A stretch of DNA of 64,000 bases from Hymenobacter pini (GCF_020421205.1 NZ_JAIZZH010000006.1:214085-278084), one strand, 5' to 3'; positions 34,274 through 44,018 are shown, counted from the stretch's first letter. Made by a program: numbers and translations. The notes: generated by a model from the letters alone, not told the origin.

Positions 34274-36109
34274 CTATTCTACCGTCACCGACTTTGCCAG
34301 GTTACGGGGCTGGTCTACGTTGCAGCCGCGCAACACGGCAATGTGGTAGCTCAGCAGCTGCAGCGGCACCACCGATACCAACGGCATCAGTACTTCGCTG
34401 GTAGCCGGCACTTCGATGGTGAATTCGGCCATCTGCGGAATCACATCATCCCCTTCGGTTACGATGGCAATGATGCGGCCTTTGCGGGCTTTCACCTCTT
34501 GAATATTGCTTACTACTTTCTCGTAGGAGCTGTCTTTAGTAGCAATAACCACCACCGGCATGTTCTCGTCAATGAGAGCAATGGGGCCGTGCTTCATCTC
34601 GGCCGCCGGGTAGCCCTCCGCGTGGATGTAGCTGATTTCCTTCAGCTTTAGAGCGCCCTCCAGAGCAACGGGGAAGTTGTAGCCCCGGCCCAGGTACAGG
34701 AAGTTCGGTACGTCTTTGAAAATCTCCGAAATCTGCTCGATTTCCGTGTTGAGCTCCAGCGCTTTCTCCACTTTAGCCGGAATGTTGTCCAGCTCTACCA
34801 TCAACTCACGCAGGCGGGTATCGGTGAGGGTACCACGCTTGTGGCCTACAATCATGGCCAGCAGTGTAAGCACCGTTACTTGGGCGGTGAAAGCTTTGGT
34901 GGAAGCCACCCCGATTTCCGGACCAGCGTGCGTGTAAGCGCCAGCATCAGTAGCGCGGGCAATGCTACTGCCCACCACGTTGCAAATACCAAAGATAGTA
35001 GCGCCGCGGCTCTTCGCCAGCTCAATAGCTGCCAGTGTATCGGCCGTCTCACCCGATTGCGAAATGGCAATTACAATGTCGCGCTCCGTAATAACGGGGT
35101 TGCGGTACCGGAATTCGGAAGCGTATTCAACCTCCACCGGAATACGGGCCAGATCTTCCAGTAGGTACTCGGCCACTAAGCCAGCGTGCCAGCTGGTGCC
35201 GCAAGCCACAATAATAATGCGGTCGGCATTCACGAATTTCCGCTCGTAAGCCCGCACACCACCCATGTTCAGGTGGCCGGCTTCCAGCTCCAGGCGGCCG
35301 CGCATGGAGTCGAGAATAGAGCGAGGCTGCTCGAAAATCTCTTTCAGCATGAAGTGCTCGTAACCGCCTTTTTCAATGCGGTCCAGCTCCAGCTCCAGCT
35401 TCTGAATGTAAGGCGTCTGCACTACATCCTCACGGGAGCGAATCTCCATTTTGCCGTCCTTGATAACTGCCAGCTCGTAGTCGTTCACATATACCACTTC
35501 GTTGGTGTATTCAATGATGGGCGTAGCATCCGAAGCCAGGAAGAACTCGCCTTCACCTACGCCAATCACCAGTGGGGACCCTTTACGAGCTGCAATCAAC
35601 TGGCCAGGATTGTCCTTGCTGAGTACTACAATGGCGTAAGCACCTACTACCTCGTGCAGGGCTAAGCGCACTGCCTCTTCCAACGAGCAGTGGTTCTGCT
35701 TCTGAATTTCTTCAATCAGGTTCACGAATACCTCCGTGTCGGTATCCGAATGAAACACGTGGCCCTGCTGCTGCAAGTGCTGCTTCAGCGTAGCGTAATT
35801 CTCAATGATACCGTTGTGGATGATGGCAATCCGCTCCGAAGTAGAATAGTGCGGGTGAGCATTTACATCGTTCGGCTCCCCGTGCGTAGCCCAGCGGGTA
35901 TGGCCCATACCAATGTGGGCGTGGGTATCCTGCTCACCGATGAAAGCTTCCAGATCGGCAACCTTACCTTTCTTTTTGTAAACCGTGAGCTGACCATTTA
36001 GCAGGGCCACGCCTGCTGAATCGTAGCCACGGTACTCTAGGCGGCGCAGGCCTTTGATGATGATGGGGCAGGCCTCACGGTGCCCAATGTAAGCGACAAT
36101 CCCGCACAT
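34274..36109 (-). CDS. glmS: Glutamine--fructose-6-phosphate aminotransferase (isomerising)
   Basis: Makes glucosamine-6-phosphate for peptidoglycan and LPS. The N-terminal glutaminase domain has nucleophile Cys2 (MCGIVAYIG). Two SIS domains follow; SQSGETADTLAA is the first phosphate site. The C-terminus ends LAKSVTVE, with Lys606 in the Schiff-base position. Length (611) is standard. No upstream ribozyme-like leader was recognised. nagB, which runs the reverse reaction, is in the same window at 55.6 kb. Confidence 0.97.
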   Translation of the reverse strand: MCGIVAYIGHREACPIIIKGLRRLEYRGYDSAGVALLNGQLTVYKKKGKVADLEAFIGEQDTHAHIGMGHTRWATHGEPNDVNAHPHYSTSERIAIIHNGIIENYATLKQHLQQQGHVFHSDTDTEVFVNLIEEIQKQNHCSLEEAVRLALHEVVGAYAIVVLSKDNPGQLIAARKGSPLVIGVGEGEFFLASDATPIIEYTNEVVYVNDYELAVIKDGKMEIRSREDVVQTPYIQKLELELDRIEKGGYEHFMLKEIFEQPRSILDSMRGRLELEAGHLNMGGVRAYERKFVNADRIIIVACGTSWHAGLVAEYLLEDLARIPVEVEYASEFRYRNPVITERDIVIAISQSGETADTLAAIELAKSRGATIFGICNVVGSSIARATDAGAYTHAGPEIGVASTKAFTAQVTVLTLLAMIVGHKRGTLTDTRLRELMVELDNIPAKVEKALELNTEIEQISEIFKDVPNFLYLGRGYNFPVALEGALKLKEISYIHAEGYPAAEMKHGPIALIDENMPVVVIATKDSSYEKVVSNIQEVKARKGRIIAIVTEGDDVIPQMAEFTIEVPATSEVLMPLVSVVPLQLLSYHIAVLRGCNVDQPRNLAKSVTVE

Positions 36110-36149
36110 AGCAGTTGAATTATGACAGAGCAGAAAATTTCGGAGAAAG

Positions 36150-36185
36150 AAAAATCGGGCGGCAGCGGCAAAAGCCGTGCCGCCC
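36150..36185 (-). terminator. Terminator after the DUF4270 gene
   Basis: GGGCGGCAGCGGC (36157-36169) pairs with GCCGTGCCGCCC (36174-36185), and a T-rich tract follows on the minus strand. Confidence 0.75.
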
Positions 36186-36218
36186 TTATTGGCAGGAGAA
36201 CCTGTCAGAAATTCTTGA

Positions 36219-37721
36219 TTAGCGCAACTTAGAATAGTATACGCGGAGCTTGATGTTGTTGGCGTCCAGCTGCGCCCGGTTAAGGTTCAACGTAAGATTA
36301 GAGCGCAACGTTGGCGACAATAACAAGCCAGATGGAAGCTCGCCGTCTAACCGATTTTGGAGGTAAGCTTGCAGATATTCCGTCAGGGGTACAGCGTAAT
36401 ACTGAATAGGGTCTTGGCCGGTAGGCGTAACCGCCTGGGCTGCTGTACCTGGTCCGGCCGAAGTAGGTGTAAGACGTACACTTCCAACGGCCCCTTCTGC
36501 CGGCACCAGCCGGTCATAAGTCGTCGCCCCAACCGTTCTGGTCAAGATTTCGTTCTGGCTGTTGGCTTCGTACAGATATAGCCCACCAGGATACGGGAAC
36601 AGCCCATTGCTGTTTTGCTTCACTGGCAACAGCAGTTCAGCCCGGTTGATGGATATATCGGTGTTATTCCGCAGGTTGTCCAGTCCCTGAAACTCAATGC
36701 GAGTGGCTAAACCGGTGCCGCCTTGGGCATAGGTGTAGCCACCGGATGCTACGGCTGGCAACTGGCTTTGCGTGGTGGTTAGCCCAGCGAAGGGTGTGCC
36801 GCTCAGGTCAGTGCTTAGCTGCGTAAAGTATTTACCGGGAGTAGAGGAATTGCTGTGGGCAAACCACACACGGTAGAAATGCGGCCGAACTTTCGTAACG
36901 GTGCCACTGGTAGTGGTACCAGTGTAATAGAAGATAATGGACGCGTTGGAGCCGGCATTAAATCCTACAATGTTGCCTTGATGGCTGGCAGAAGGTTTAA
37001 TGGCAAAGCCCGATAACACTGCATCAAGCTTGCTTTGAGTAGGCGTACCGTCTTTCAGCGCATTGAACACTTGGTTGGCGAGCGTAGCCGTAGACGAGTT
37101 ACGCAGCATCCGTATCCGCAACACCTGATCGGGGATGGAGGTGGTGATGACGGTAGTAGTGGTATCGGTGCTGTTGCCCGAAGCTACGCGCTGCTTCACC
37201 GTGCGGTAGCGATTGAGCGGAGCCAGCTGGTTGGTCAGCAGCGTAGTGCCCGTTGCTCCCGTGGAGGTAGAAGTGTACACCGTACGCTCATCCAGCGGCT
37301 GGGCCAGCGTCTGCAGGTCGTACTGCAAAGGTTGCGAGGCAGTACCATACACCCGGTCAAACGGCACAAACAGTACCGCCGAGTCTAGGCGCTGAGCGGT
37401 AAAGGTTGCGGGGATAGTATCGTTCGTGAGGGAACTGGGCAACACCTGCATATTCAGGTAAGCAGCGGCCGTGGTAGTACCCACGTACATATCCCGTAGC
37501 CGGCCTACCAGCACATGATCAGCCTTAATAGTTTCAATGGGTTGCTGCCGAACGGTAGAGGCCGACACTGGAAGGTCCAGGTAATTGGCCGTAATAGGAG
37601 AGGTGCCGGGTAGTTCGAGGCCCAGGTCGTTGGCCTTTTCACAGCCGGTAACCAAGCCCAACAGGCACACTGCAACAAAGGAAACCGAAGCAAGTCGGCT
37701 GGCGCTAGCTGGCCAATTCAT
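36219..37721 (-). CDS. DUF4270 family lipoprotein
   Basis: 500 residues with a lipoprotein signal ending LVTGC (about Cys27) and the DUF4270 opening NDLGLELPG. The body is beta-rich and Thr/Ser-rich. The C-terminus ends with the NNIKLRVYYSKL strand typical of the family. Its role is unknown but it is probably a surface or outer-membrane-associated protein. It overlaps the preceding glycogen-synthase-like gene by 17 bases, so the two are coupled. Confidence 0.85.
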   Translation of the reverse strand: MNWPASASRLASVSFVAVCLLGLVTGCEKANDLGLELPGTSPITANYLDLPVSASTVRQQPIETIKADHVLVGRLRDMYVGTTTAAAYLNMQVLPSSLTNDTIPATFTAQRLDSAVLFVPFDRVYGTASQPLQYDLQTLAQPLDERTVYTSTSTGATGTTLLTNQLAPLNRYRTVKQRVASGNSTDTTTTVITTSIPDQVLRIRMLRNSSTATLANQVFNALKDGTPTQSKLDAVLSGFAIKPSASHQGNIVGFNAGSNASIIFYYTGTTTSGTVTKVRPHFYRVWFAHSNSSTPGKYFTQLSTDLSGTPFAGLTTTQSQLPAVASGGYTYAQGGTGLATRIEFQGLDNLRNNTDISINRAELLLPVKQNSNGLFPYPGGLYLYEANSQNEILTRTVGATTYDRLVPAEGAVGSVRLTPTSAGPGTAAQAVTPTGQDPIQYYAVPLTEYLQAYLQNRLDGELPSGLLLSPTLRSNLTLNLNRAQLDANNIKLRVYYSKLR

Positions 37722-38517
37722 TATAGAGAGCGTAGTAAGAAGTCAGCAGGTTGTCATCGGCGGCTACCTGCTCAATTTGTTTTTTGGTGGAGTACTCCGT
37801 GAACAACGTGTTCAGGTTCTCACTGAAATCTTCATCTGATTTCACCACGGCATCAGCATACTCCATGCCTACTTTAATGAAGCCGCCAAAATCGGCCGTC
37901 TTCAGCGAGGCCAGCATGTCGTCCTCAATGTCCAGCATCTTGGCCTTCTCCACAATGTCGCCCTCAAATTTGAAGTCGAACTCATTATTGTAGATGGTGA
38001 ACACCGACTTGGCATCCTTGAAGATGGGGTCCTTTTTGTAGGTTGTCTTCAGGTACATCGGAATCAGGCCCGTCATCCAGTCGTTGCAGTGCACGATATC
38101 CGGCGACCAACCCAGTTTTTTCACAGTTTCCAGCACCCCCTTACAGAAGAAGATAGCCCGCTCGTCATTGTCAGAGTGGAACTTATCGTTCTTGTCGACC
38201 AATACGGACTTGCGGTGGAAGTAATCTTCGTTGTCAATGAAGTAAACTTGCAACTTCGCATTCGGGATGGAAGCCACTTTGATGATGAGCGGCTTTTCAT
38301 CTTCGCCCACCGCAATGTTAATTCCTGATAGGCGCACTACTTCATGCAGCCGGTTTTTACGCTCGTTGATAATACCGAACCGGGGTACGAAAATGCGGAT
38401 TTCCATCCCCATTTCCTGCATTCCCTGCGGCAGGCGCCGCAAAAACTCCGCTACCTTGGTAGTTTGCAAAAACGGGTTGATTTCCGTGGCAGCATAGAGT
38501 ATTCTCAACTTAGACAT
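37705..38517 (-). CDS. Glycogen/starch synthase-like protein, N-terminal GT5 domain only
   Basis: 270 residues matching only the N-terminal Rossmann half (Glyco_transf_5) of bacterial glycogen synthase: ILYAATEINPFLQT opening, IVHCNDWMTGLIPMYLK and SVFTIYNNEF. The C-terminal GT1 half (usually another ~200 residues with the catalytic Glu) is absent. The expected KxGGL ADP-glucose loop near residue 17 reads QTTKVAEF. Bacteroidota carry this short form beside panC. Catalysis is therefore doubtful. It shares its last 17 bases with the DUF4270 gene and is divergent from panC. Confidence 0.8.
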   Translation of the reverse strand: MSKLRILYAATEINPFLQTTKVAEFLRRLPQGMQEMGMEIRIFVPRFGIINERKNRLHEVVRLSGINIAVGEDEKPLIIKVASIPNAKLQVYFIDNEDYFHRKSVLVDKNDKFHSDNDERAIFFCKGVLETVKKLGWSPDIVHCNDWMTGLIPMYLKTTYKKDPIFKDAKSVFTIYNNEFDFKFEGDIVEKAKMLDIEDDMLASLKTADFGGFIKVGMEYADAVVKSDEDFSENLNTLFTEYSTKKQIEQVAADDNLLTSYYALYNELAS

Positions 38518-38637
38518 AGAAAGTCAGTTGGGGTGTTTGAGGAAGGGCAACACTTTGGGATGCACAAAATTAAACATTTTTGAGGGAAATTTCAATCATG
38601 CCCGGTCGGCCGCCCGCCGAAGGACTGTTTTTACTCT

Positions 38638-39483
38638 ATGGAGATACTGAATACCGCCGCCGCGTTGCAAGCCTTTTCAGAAAACGCTCGGCGGCAGGGG
38701 CAGCGCATTGGACTGGTACCTACAATGGGAGCCTTACACGAAGGCCACTTACAGCTGGTGCGGGCTGCCGCGCAGGAGTGTGATGTAGTGATAACCAGTA
38801 TTTTCGTGAACCCCACGCAGTTCAACAACCCCGATGATTTCCGGCTGTATCCGCGCCTGCCCGAGGCCGATGCGGCTTTGTTGGCCCCGGCGGGCTGCAC
38901 GGCGTTGTTCCTGCCCTCGGTGGAGGAAATGTACCCGCAGCCCACTGCGTTACGGTTTGATTTCGGGCCGCTGGAACGGGTAATGGAAGGGGAGCACCGG
39001 CCGGGGCACTTCAATGGGGTAGCTACGGTAGTAAGCAAGTTGTTCCACCTGGGCCGGCCGCACCGGGCCTATTTCGGGCAGAAAGACTTTCAGCAGGTAG
39101 CCATTGTGCGCCAGCTGGTACGCGACCTGTCATTTGACCTGGAGCTGGTGGCGTTTCCCACGGTGCGGGAGGCCGATGGCTTGGCCATGTCGTCGCGGAA
39201 CCGACGGTTGTCGGCCGAAGCGCGAGCTCTGGCTCCGCGTCTGTATCAGGGGCTGCAACTGGCGGCGCAGTTGGTGCAGGCTGGCGCGCAAAGCCCGGCG
39301 GAGGTGCAACAGGCGGCCGAAGCGTACATACAAGCCGAGCCCGCCATTACGCTGGAATACGTGGCCGTGGTAGATGCCGACACTTTGCAGCCGCTGACGG
39401 AATGGCAGGCTGGCCGCCCAGTAGTTATTTGCTTGGCTGCTCATCTGGGTGGCGTGCGGCTGATTGATAATATAGTGATTTAA
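38638..39483 (+). CDS. panC: Pantothenate synthetase
   Basis: ATP-dependent condensation of pantoate and beta-alanine. ATP-binding HEGH is at 34-37 in PTMGALHEGHL, SIFVNPTQF at 54-62 and the KMSKS-like loop GLAMSSRN at 181-188. Length (281) is standard. panD follows in the same direction and gives beta-alanine, so the two complete pantothenate from pantoate and aspartate. The kinase coaX is 24 kb away. Confidence 0.96.
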   Translation: MEILNTAAALQAFSENARRQGQRIGLVPTMGALHEGHLQLVRAAAQECDVVITSIFVNPTQFNNPDDFRLYPRLPEADAALLAPAGCTALFLPSVEEMYPQPTALRFDFGPLERVMEGEHRPGHFNGVATVVSKLFHLGRPHRAYFGQKDFQQVAIVRQLVRDLSFDLELVAFPTVREADGLAMSSRNRRLSAEARALAPRLYQGLQLAAQLVQAGAQSPAEVQQAAEAYIQAEPAITLEYVAVVDADTLQPLTEWQAGRPVVICLAAHLGGVRLIDNIVI

Positions 39484-39559
39484 GAAACGAGCAGATGACG
39501 GAACAAGTGAGTGGCCTTAGCCAACTTAGGGATTCTGCCAGCTACCCATTCACAGTTTG

Positions 39560-39568
39560 TATCTTTGC
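39560..39568 (+). promoter_or_regulatory. Promoter -7 box of panD
   Basis: TATCTTTGC, identical to the ribH box, 31 bases before the panD ATG. panD may be transcribed independently of panC. Confidence 0.6.
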
Positions 39569-39598
39569 GGGCCAAAAACCACCCGCTTCATCTAGGTC

Positions 39599-39946
39599 AT
39601 GCACATCGAGGTACTGAAGTCAAAGATTCACCGCGTAAAAGTCACGCAGGCGGAGCTGCACTACGTGGGTAGCATCACCATTGATGAGGACCTGCTGGAC
39701 GCGGCCAACATGGTGGAAAACGAGAAAGTGACCATTGTGAATATCAACAATGGGGAGCGTTTCGAGACCTACACTATTAAAGGGGAGCGAGGCTCGGGCA
39801 TGATTTGCCTGAACGGGCCGGCTGCCCGCCGCGTAGCCGTCGGCGACATCATCATCATCATTTCCTACGCTCTCATTGATTTCGCGGAGGCCAAAGCCCA
39901 CAAGCCCACGGTCATCTTCCCCGATCAGCACAACCGCGTAGCCTAA
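39599..39946 (+). CDS. panD: Aspartate 1-decarboxylase precursor
   Basis: Pyruvoyl enzyme that makes beta-alanine from aspartate. The self-cleavage site Gly24-Ser25 is in ELHYVGSITID. The N-terminal KSKIHRVKVTQAEL and the GERGSGMICLNGPAARRV segment are conserved. Length (115) is usual. It follows panC by 116 bases with its own promoter box. Confidence 0.96.
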   Translation: MHIEVLKSKIHRVKVTQAELHYVGSITIDEDLLDAANMVENEKVTIVNINNGERFETYTIKGERGSGMICLNGPAARRVAVGDIIIIISYALIDFAEAKAHKPTVIFPDQHNRVA

Positions 39947-40045
39947 CGTACCGGCCGCAACTCGTTGCGAATGGCTGGCTGTTCTGCTCCCGGAATAGCC
40001 AGCCATTTTTCTGCACTCACGGTGAGGTCGGCCATCTGATTTATT

Positions 40046-41068
40046 ATGAAGCAACTGCTCAATATCGTTAAGTACGTTCTGTTGCTGGCCGTGTCGGTGC
40101 TGCTGATGCGTTTTGCCTTGCAAGGACAGGATCTGAGCCGCATTGGGCAGTACGTGCGCGAAGCCAACTACTACTGGTTGTTGATAACGATGGTGTTGTC
40201 GGCTTTGGGGTATTTCAGCCGGGCCTACCGCTGGAAAATGCAGATTGACCCCACCGGCCACCGCCCCCGCTACTGGGACGTGTACCACGCCATGATGGTG
40301 GGCTACCTGGCCAACCTGGTGCTGCCGCGCATGGGGGAGGTAATTCGATGCTCGGTGCTGCGCCGCACCAGTGGGGTGCCGGTGCAGGTAGCGTTGGGCA
40401 CGGTGGTAACGGAGCGGGTGATTGATGTGCTGGTGCTGCTGGGCCTGCTGGGCGGCACCCTGCTGCTGGATTTCAACACCTTCTGGGCATTTGTGATGGA
40501 CAAGGTGCTAGGCGGCCGCTACGACGCGCTGGCCCGCAACCGCACTCCTTTGCTGCTGGCCCTTGGCATTGCGGTGGTATTGCTGCTGGCGTTGGCCTAC
40601 GCCGTGTTCCGCAACCTGGAGCGGCTGCGCCAGAATACTCTGTTTAATAAAGTGGCCGTCTTTGTAAAGGGGCTGCTGGCGGGAGTGTTTAGCATCATAA
40701 AACTGGAGAAGAAGGGTGCGTTTCTGTTCCACACCTTCTTTACCTGGCTGGTATACTACCTCATGGATTATCTGGCCTTCTTCGCCTTCCCGGCTACTTA
40801 CGACCTGGGTATGCGGGCCGGCTTAGCAGTACTCACCTTTGGGGCGTTTGGCATGGCGGCCCCGGTGGCGGGTGGCATTGGGCCGTTCCACCTGATGGTG
40901 CAGAGCATTTTGCTGGTGTATGGTGTGAGCAAGGAGGCGGGCATTGCCTATGCGCTGGTGGTGCACGGCTCCCAGACGCTGCTGGTGGTGCTCATGGGTG
41001 GTATCAGCTTCGTAGCCAGCATGCTGAAATCGGGGCGGAAGGTGATGCAGCCCGAGGTTGCCGCCTGA
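40046..41068 (+). CDS. Flippase-like / YbhN-UPF0104 membrane protein
   Basis: 340 residues with about eight transmembrane helices. Conserved pieces of the lysylphosphatidylglycerol synthase transmembrane family are seen: SRAYRWK near residue 58, NLVLPRMGEVIRC near 90-102, and AAPVAGGIGPFH near 270-282. Members without the C-terminal synthetase domain are thought to move lipids or glycolipids, but this is not settled. It is 99 bases after panD and just before rfaE2. Confidence 0.85.
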   Translation: MKQLLNIVKYVLLLAVSVLLMRFALQGQDLSRIGQYVREANYYWLLITMVLSALGYFSRAYRWKMQIDPTGHRPRYWDVYHAMMVGYLANLVLPRMGEVIRCSVLRRTSGVPVQVALGTVVTERVIDVLVLLGLLGGTLLLDFNTFWAFVMDKVLGGRYDALARNRTPLLLALGIAVVLLLALAYAVFRNLERLRQNTLFNKVAVFVKGLLAGVFSIIKLEKKGAFLFHTFFTWLVYYLMDYLAFFAFPATYDLGMRAGLAVLTFGAFGMAAPVAGGIGPFHLMVQSILLVYGVSKEAGIAYALVVHGSQTLLVVLMGGISFVASMLKSGRKVMQPEVAA

Positions 41069-41152
41069 ACCCGGTAGCGCACTGTACCTTAGCGACCCGG
41101 TTGCGCAGCAGCCGGGCCGCATTGTTTTCTCAACCTAAGCAGACACGCCGCT

Positions 41153-41635
41153 ATGCAGTGGACTAAAGACAAGATTCTGAGCCGGGAAGCGTTGCTGCCC
41201 GTGGTAGCCGGCTGGCAGGCCGCCGGTGAGAAGGTCGTGTTTACCAACGGCTGCTTTGACTTGCTGCACCTGGGCCACGTAGACTACCTCGAAAAAGCCC
41301 GGCACCTCGGCGACCGGCTGGTGGTAGGTCTTAACACTGACGCTTCCGTGAGCTGCCTCAAGCCCGGCCGACCCCTGCAGGACGAAGTGTCACGGGCCCG
41401 GGTATTGGCCTCGCTTTTGTTTGTGGATGCCGTAGTGCTCTTTGGTGAGCAAACCCCCTTGGCGCTGATTGAAGCCGTGCGGCCCGATATTCTGGTGAAG
41501 GGCGACGATTATCAAATCAGCGGAATTGTGGGTCACGAGGTAGTGTTACAAAACGGCGGCCAGGTACTTACCGTACCGTTGGTAGCCGGCTACAGCACCA
41601 CCCGCATCGTGGAGCGCGTGTTGCGCGGTGCCTGA
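41153..41635 (+). CDS. rfaE2: D-glycero-beta-D-manno-heptose 1-phosphate adenylyltransferase
   Basis: Makes ADP-heptose for the LPS core. A stand-alone nucleotidyltransferase of 160 residues: FTNGCFDLLHLGHVDYL (30-46) with HxGH as HLGH at 39-42, VVGLNTDASV, and the end YSTTRIVERV. In many bacteria this domain is fused to a kinase (RfaE1); here it is separate. The kinase is not in the window. Confidence 0.92.
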   Translation: MQWTKDKILSREALLPVVAGWQAAGEKVVFTNGCFDLLHLGHVDYLEKARHLGDRLVVGLNTDASVSCLKPGRPLQDEVSRARVLASLLFVDAVVLFGEQTPLALIEAVRPDILVKGDDYQISGIVGHEVVLQNGGQVLTVPLVAGYSTTRIVERVLRGA

Positions 41636-41712
41636 CTTGCGGAGAGCTTCTGGAGGAAAGCCGCCGCGGGCAGTAGCCGGGCGCTTCTTTCACCTGAACC
41701 TCTTTTCTAGTC

Positions 41713-42405
41713 ATGTACCATCTAAATCCGGCTTACATTATTGTGCTGCTCACCATGCTGGGCAGCTGGCTCATTCAAATGCGCCTGCGCAGCAAGTTTG
41801 AGCAATATTCCCAAGTAGGCCTGCGCAATGGCCTGAGTGGCCGCCAGATTGCCGAGCTGATGCTGGCCGACCACGGCATTACCGACGTGCGCATTATCAG
41901 CACCGAAGGCAAGCTCACCGACCACTACAACCCCACCGACAAAACGGTAAACCTGAGTGAGGGAGTGTACAACGAACGGAGCGCCGCCGCCGCTGCTGTA
42001 GCTGCCCACGAGTGCGGCCACGCCGTGCAGCACGCTACCGCCTACAGCGCCCTGCAGTTCCGCTCGGCTATGGTACCGGCCCTGAGCGCCGTATCGAAGT
42101 TTATGCCCATACTGCTGTTTCTGGGCGTAATAATGCTGCAAACTACGGCCCTGCCCCTGAAGATTGGTATAGCTTTCTTTTCCCTGACAACCCTGTTCAG
42201 CTTCGTGACGCTGCCCGTGGAGTTTGATGCCTCCAAGCGGGCTCTGGCTTGGATGGACAAGCGCAACATCGTAACCCCGCAGGAGCACGCCATGGCCAAA
42301 GACGCGCTGTGGTGGGCTGCCATGACGTACGTAGTAGCCGCATTAGGCTCCCTGGCTACCCTGTTCTACTACGTTACCCTACTGATGGGGCGCCGCCGCG
42401 ACTAA
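41713..42405 (+). CDS. YugP-type zinc metallopeptidase
   Basis: 230 residues in the membrane: an N-terminal helix, the zinc motif HECGHAVQH (99-107), then three or four C-terminal helices. This is the Zn_peptidase_2/YugP family. The HExxH residues are intact. The substrate is unknown; a role in membrane protein quality control is only inferred. A strong terminator follows. Confidence 0.88.
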   Translation: MYHLNPAYIIVLLTMLGSWLIQMRLRSKFEQYSQVGLRNGLSGRQIAELMLADHGITDVRIISTEGKLTDHYNPTDKTVNLSEGVYNERSAAAAAVAAHECGHAVQHATAYSALQFRSAMVPALSAVSKFMPILLFLGVIMLQTTALPLKIGIAFFSLTTLFSFVTLPVEFDASKRALAWMDKRNIVTPQEHAMAKDALWWAAMTYVVAALGSLATLFYYVTLLMGRRRD

Positions 42406-42420
42406 GCCGCTGCAAGAGCT

Positions 42421-42465
42421 ACACCTAGCGCCACCTCAGTTGCCTGAGGTGGCGCTAGGTGTTTT
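42421..42465 (+). terminator. Strong terminator, 19-bp perfect stem
   Basis: ACACCTAGCGCCACCTCAG (42421-42439) pairs with its complement (42444-42462), followed by a T-tract. Confidence 0.85.
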
Positions 42466-42720
42466 ATTGGTGGTGTTAAAATTCTACAAAAGCAGCCCCG
42501 CCTTTCCTGCGGAGCTTGAAGCGGCACTATAGCGCTGCCGATGTTGTTATCAGGCCTCCGAAACAAAAATCTGGCTTCCGGGCTTATACGGGTCGGTTCC
42601 CAGAAAAAACTTGTGGCGTCTGCATAATCTGCAAAATCTGCAGTTTAATTTTGAGTCGCCAGCGAATTTACGCTTCGGCACAACCAGTCGCATTTTCCCA
42701 TCCCACCCCTTATTTACCGC
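42466..42720. other. Intergenic gap before the acyl-CoA dehydrogenase gene
   Basis: No coding sequence is supported here; overlapping short frames are shadows of the downstream gene. The stretch is mildly AT-rich near 42640-42660 and probably contains the dehydrogenase promoter, but no clear -7 box was seen. Confidence 0.5.
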
Positions 42721-43860
42721 ATGGATTTTCAGCTCACCGAAGAACAACTGGCCGTACAGGCCGCCGCACGCGACTTTGCGCAGAATGAACTGTGGGCCGG
42801 CGTTATTGAACGTGACGAGCACCAGAAGTTTCCCGCCGAGCAAATCAAGAAAATGGGTGAGCTGGGCTTTATGGGTATGATGGTGAGCCCCGAGTACGGC
42901 GGCGGCGGTATGGATACCGTGAGCTACGTGCTGGCCATGGAGGAAATCAGCAAAGTAGATGCTTCCTGCTCCGTTATCATGTCGGTGAACAACTCGCTGG
43001 TGTGCTGGGGCCTGGAGAAATACGGCACCGAAGAGCAGAAGCAGAAATACCTGACCAAGCTGGCTACCGGCGAAATCATCGGGGCCTTTGCCTTATCAGA
43101 GCCCGAAGCCGGCTCGGACGCCACCAGCCAGAGCACTACGGCCGAGGACAAAGGCGACTATTACCTGCTCAACGGCACCAAAAACTGGATTACCAACGGC
43201 TCGTCGGCTTCGGTGTATCTGGTAATTGCCCAGACGGACCCCGAGAAAAAGCACCGTGGTATCAACGCCCTCATTGTGGAGCGGGATACCCCCGGCTTCG
43301 TGATTGGTCCGAAAGAAAACAAGCTCGGCATCCGCGGCTCCGACACGCACTCCCTCATGTTCACCGACGTGAAAGTACCCAAGGAAAACCGCATCGGCGA
43401 AGATGGCTTCGGCTTCAAATTCGCTATGCAGGTGCTGGCCGGCGGCCGTATCGGTATTGCCGCGCAGGCGCTGGGTATTGCCTCGGGGGCGTACGAGCTG
43501 TCATTGAAGTATTCGAAAGAGCGCAAAGCCTTCGGAGTGCCCATTTCGCAGCACCAGGCCATTCAGTTCAAGCTGGCCGATATGGCTACCAACATCGACG
43601 CTGCTCGTCTGTTGTGCCTGCAGGCCGCCCACGATAAGGACGGTCACCAAGACTACGCCAAGTCTGGCGCTATGGCGAAGCTGTTCGCTTCCAAAACGGC
43701 TATGGATACGGCCGTGGAAGCTGTGCAGATTCATGGGGGCTATGGTTTCGTGAAGGAATTCCACGTGGAGCGCCTCATGCGCGACGCCAAAATCACCCAG
43801 ATTTACGAAGGAACTTCTGAGATTCAGAAAATTGTAATCTCACGGGAAATTCTGAAGTAA
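42721..43860 (+). CDS. Acyl-CoA dehydrogenase (short-chain/butyryl type)
   Basis: FAD enzyme that introduces the alpha-beta double bond in acyl-CoA and passes electrons to ETF. The flavin/substrate motif GAFALSEPEAGSDA and the TKNWITNG segment are present, and catalytic Glu363 is in IYEGTSEIQ. Length (379) and the base position near the C-terminus match short-chain enzymes. Exact chain-length preference is not readable. The Fe-S protein pair at 58.6-61 kb could lie in the same electron route, which is inference. Confidence 0.94.
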   Translation: MDFQLTEEQLAVQAAARDFAQNELWAGVIERDEHQKFPAEQIKKMGELGFMGMMVSPEYGGGGMDTVSYVLAMEEISKVDASCSVIMSVNNSLVCWGLEKYGTEEQKQKYLTKLATGEIIGAFALSEPEAGSDATSQSTTAEDKGDYYLLNGTKNWITNGSSASVYLVIAQTDPEKKHRGINALIVERDTPGFVIGPKENKLGIRGSDTHSLMFTDVKVPKENRIGEDGFGFKFAMQVLAGGRIGIAAQALGIASGAYELSLKYSKERKAFGVPISQHQAIQFKLADMATNIDAARLLCLQAAHDKDGHQDYAKSGAMAKLFASKTAMDTAVEAVQIHGGYGFVKEFHVERLMRDAKITQIYEGTSEIQKIVISREILK

Positions 43861-43891
43861 GGTCTGAATTGCCTAAAAGTCAGGCTTATTG

Positions 43892-43926
43892 CACAAAACC
43901 CAGTCATTTATTGACTGGGTTTTGTG
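43892..43926 (+). terminator. Rho-independent terminator
   Basis: CACAAAACCCAGTCA (43892-43906) pairs with TGACTGGGTTTTGTG (43912-43926) across a 5-base loop. Confidence 0.85.
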
Positions 43927-44018
43927 TTTGTGTGAATTTTTATATGTTATTTTGCATTACATAACTGCCGGGTACCATTTCCCGACCACACCGAGCCAAA
44001 ACTAACCGCCCGCTAAAG

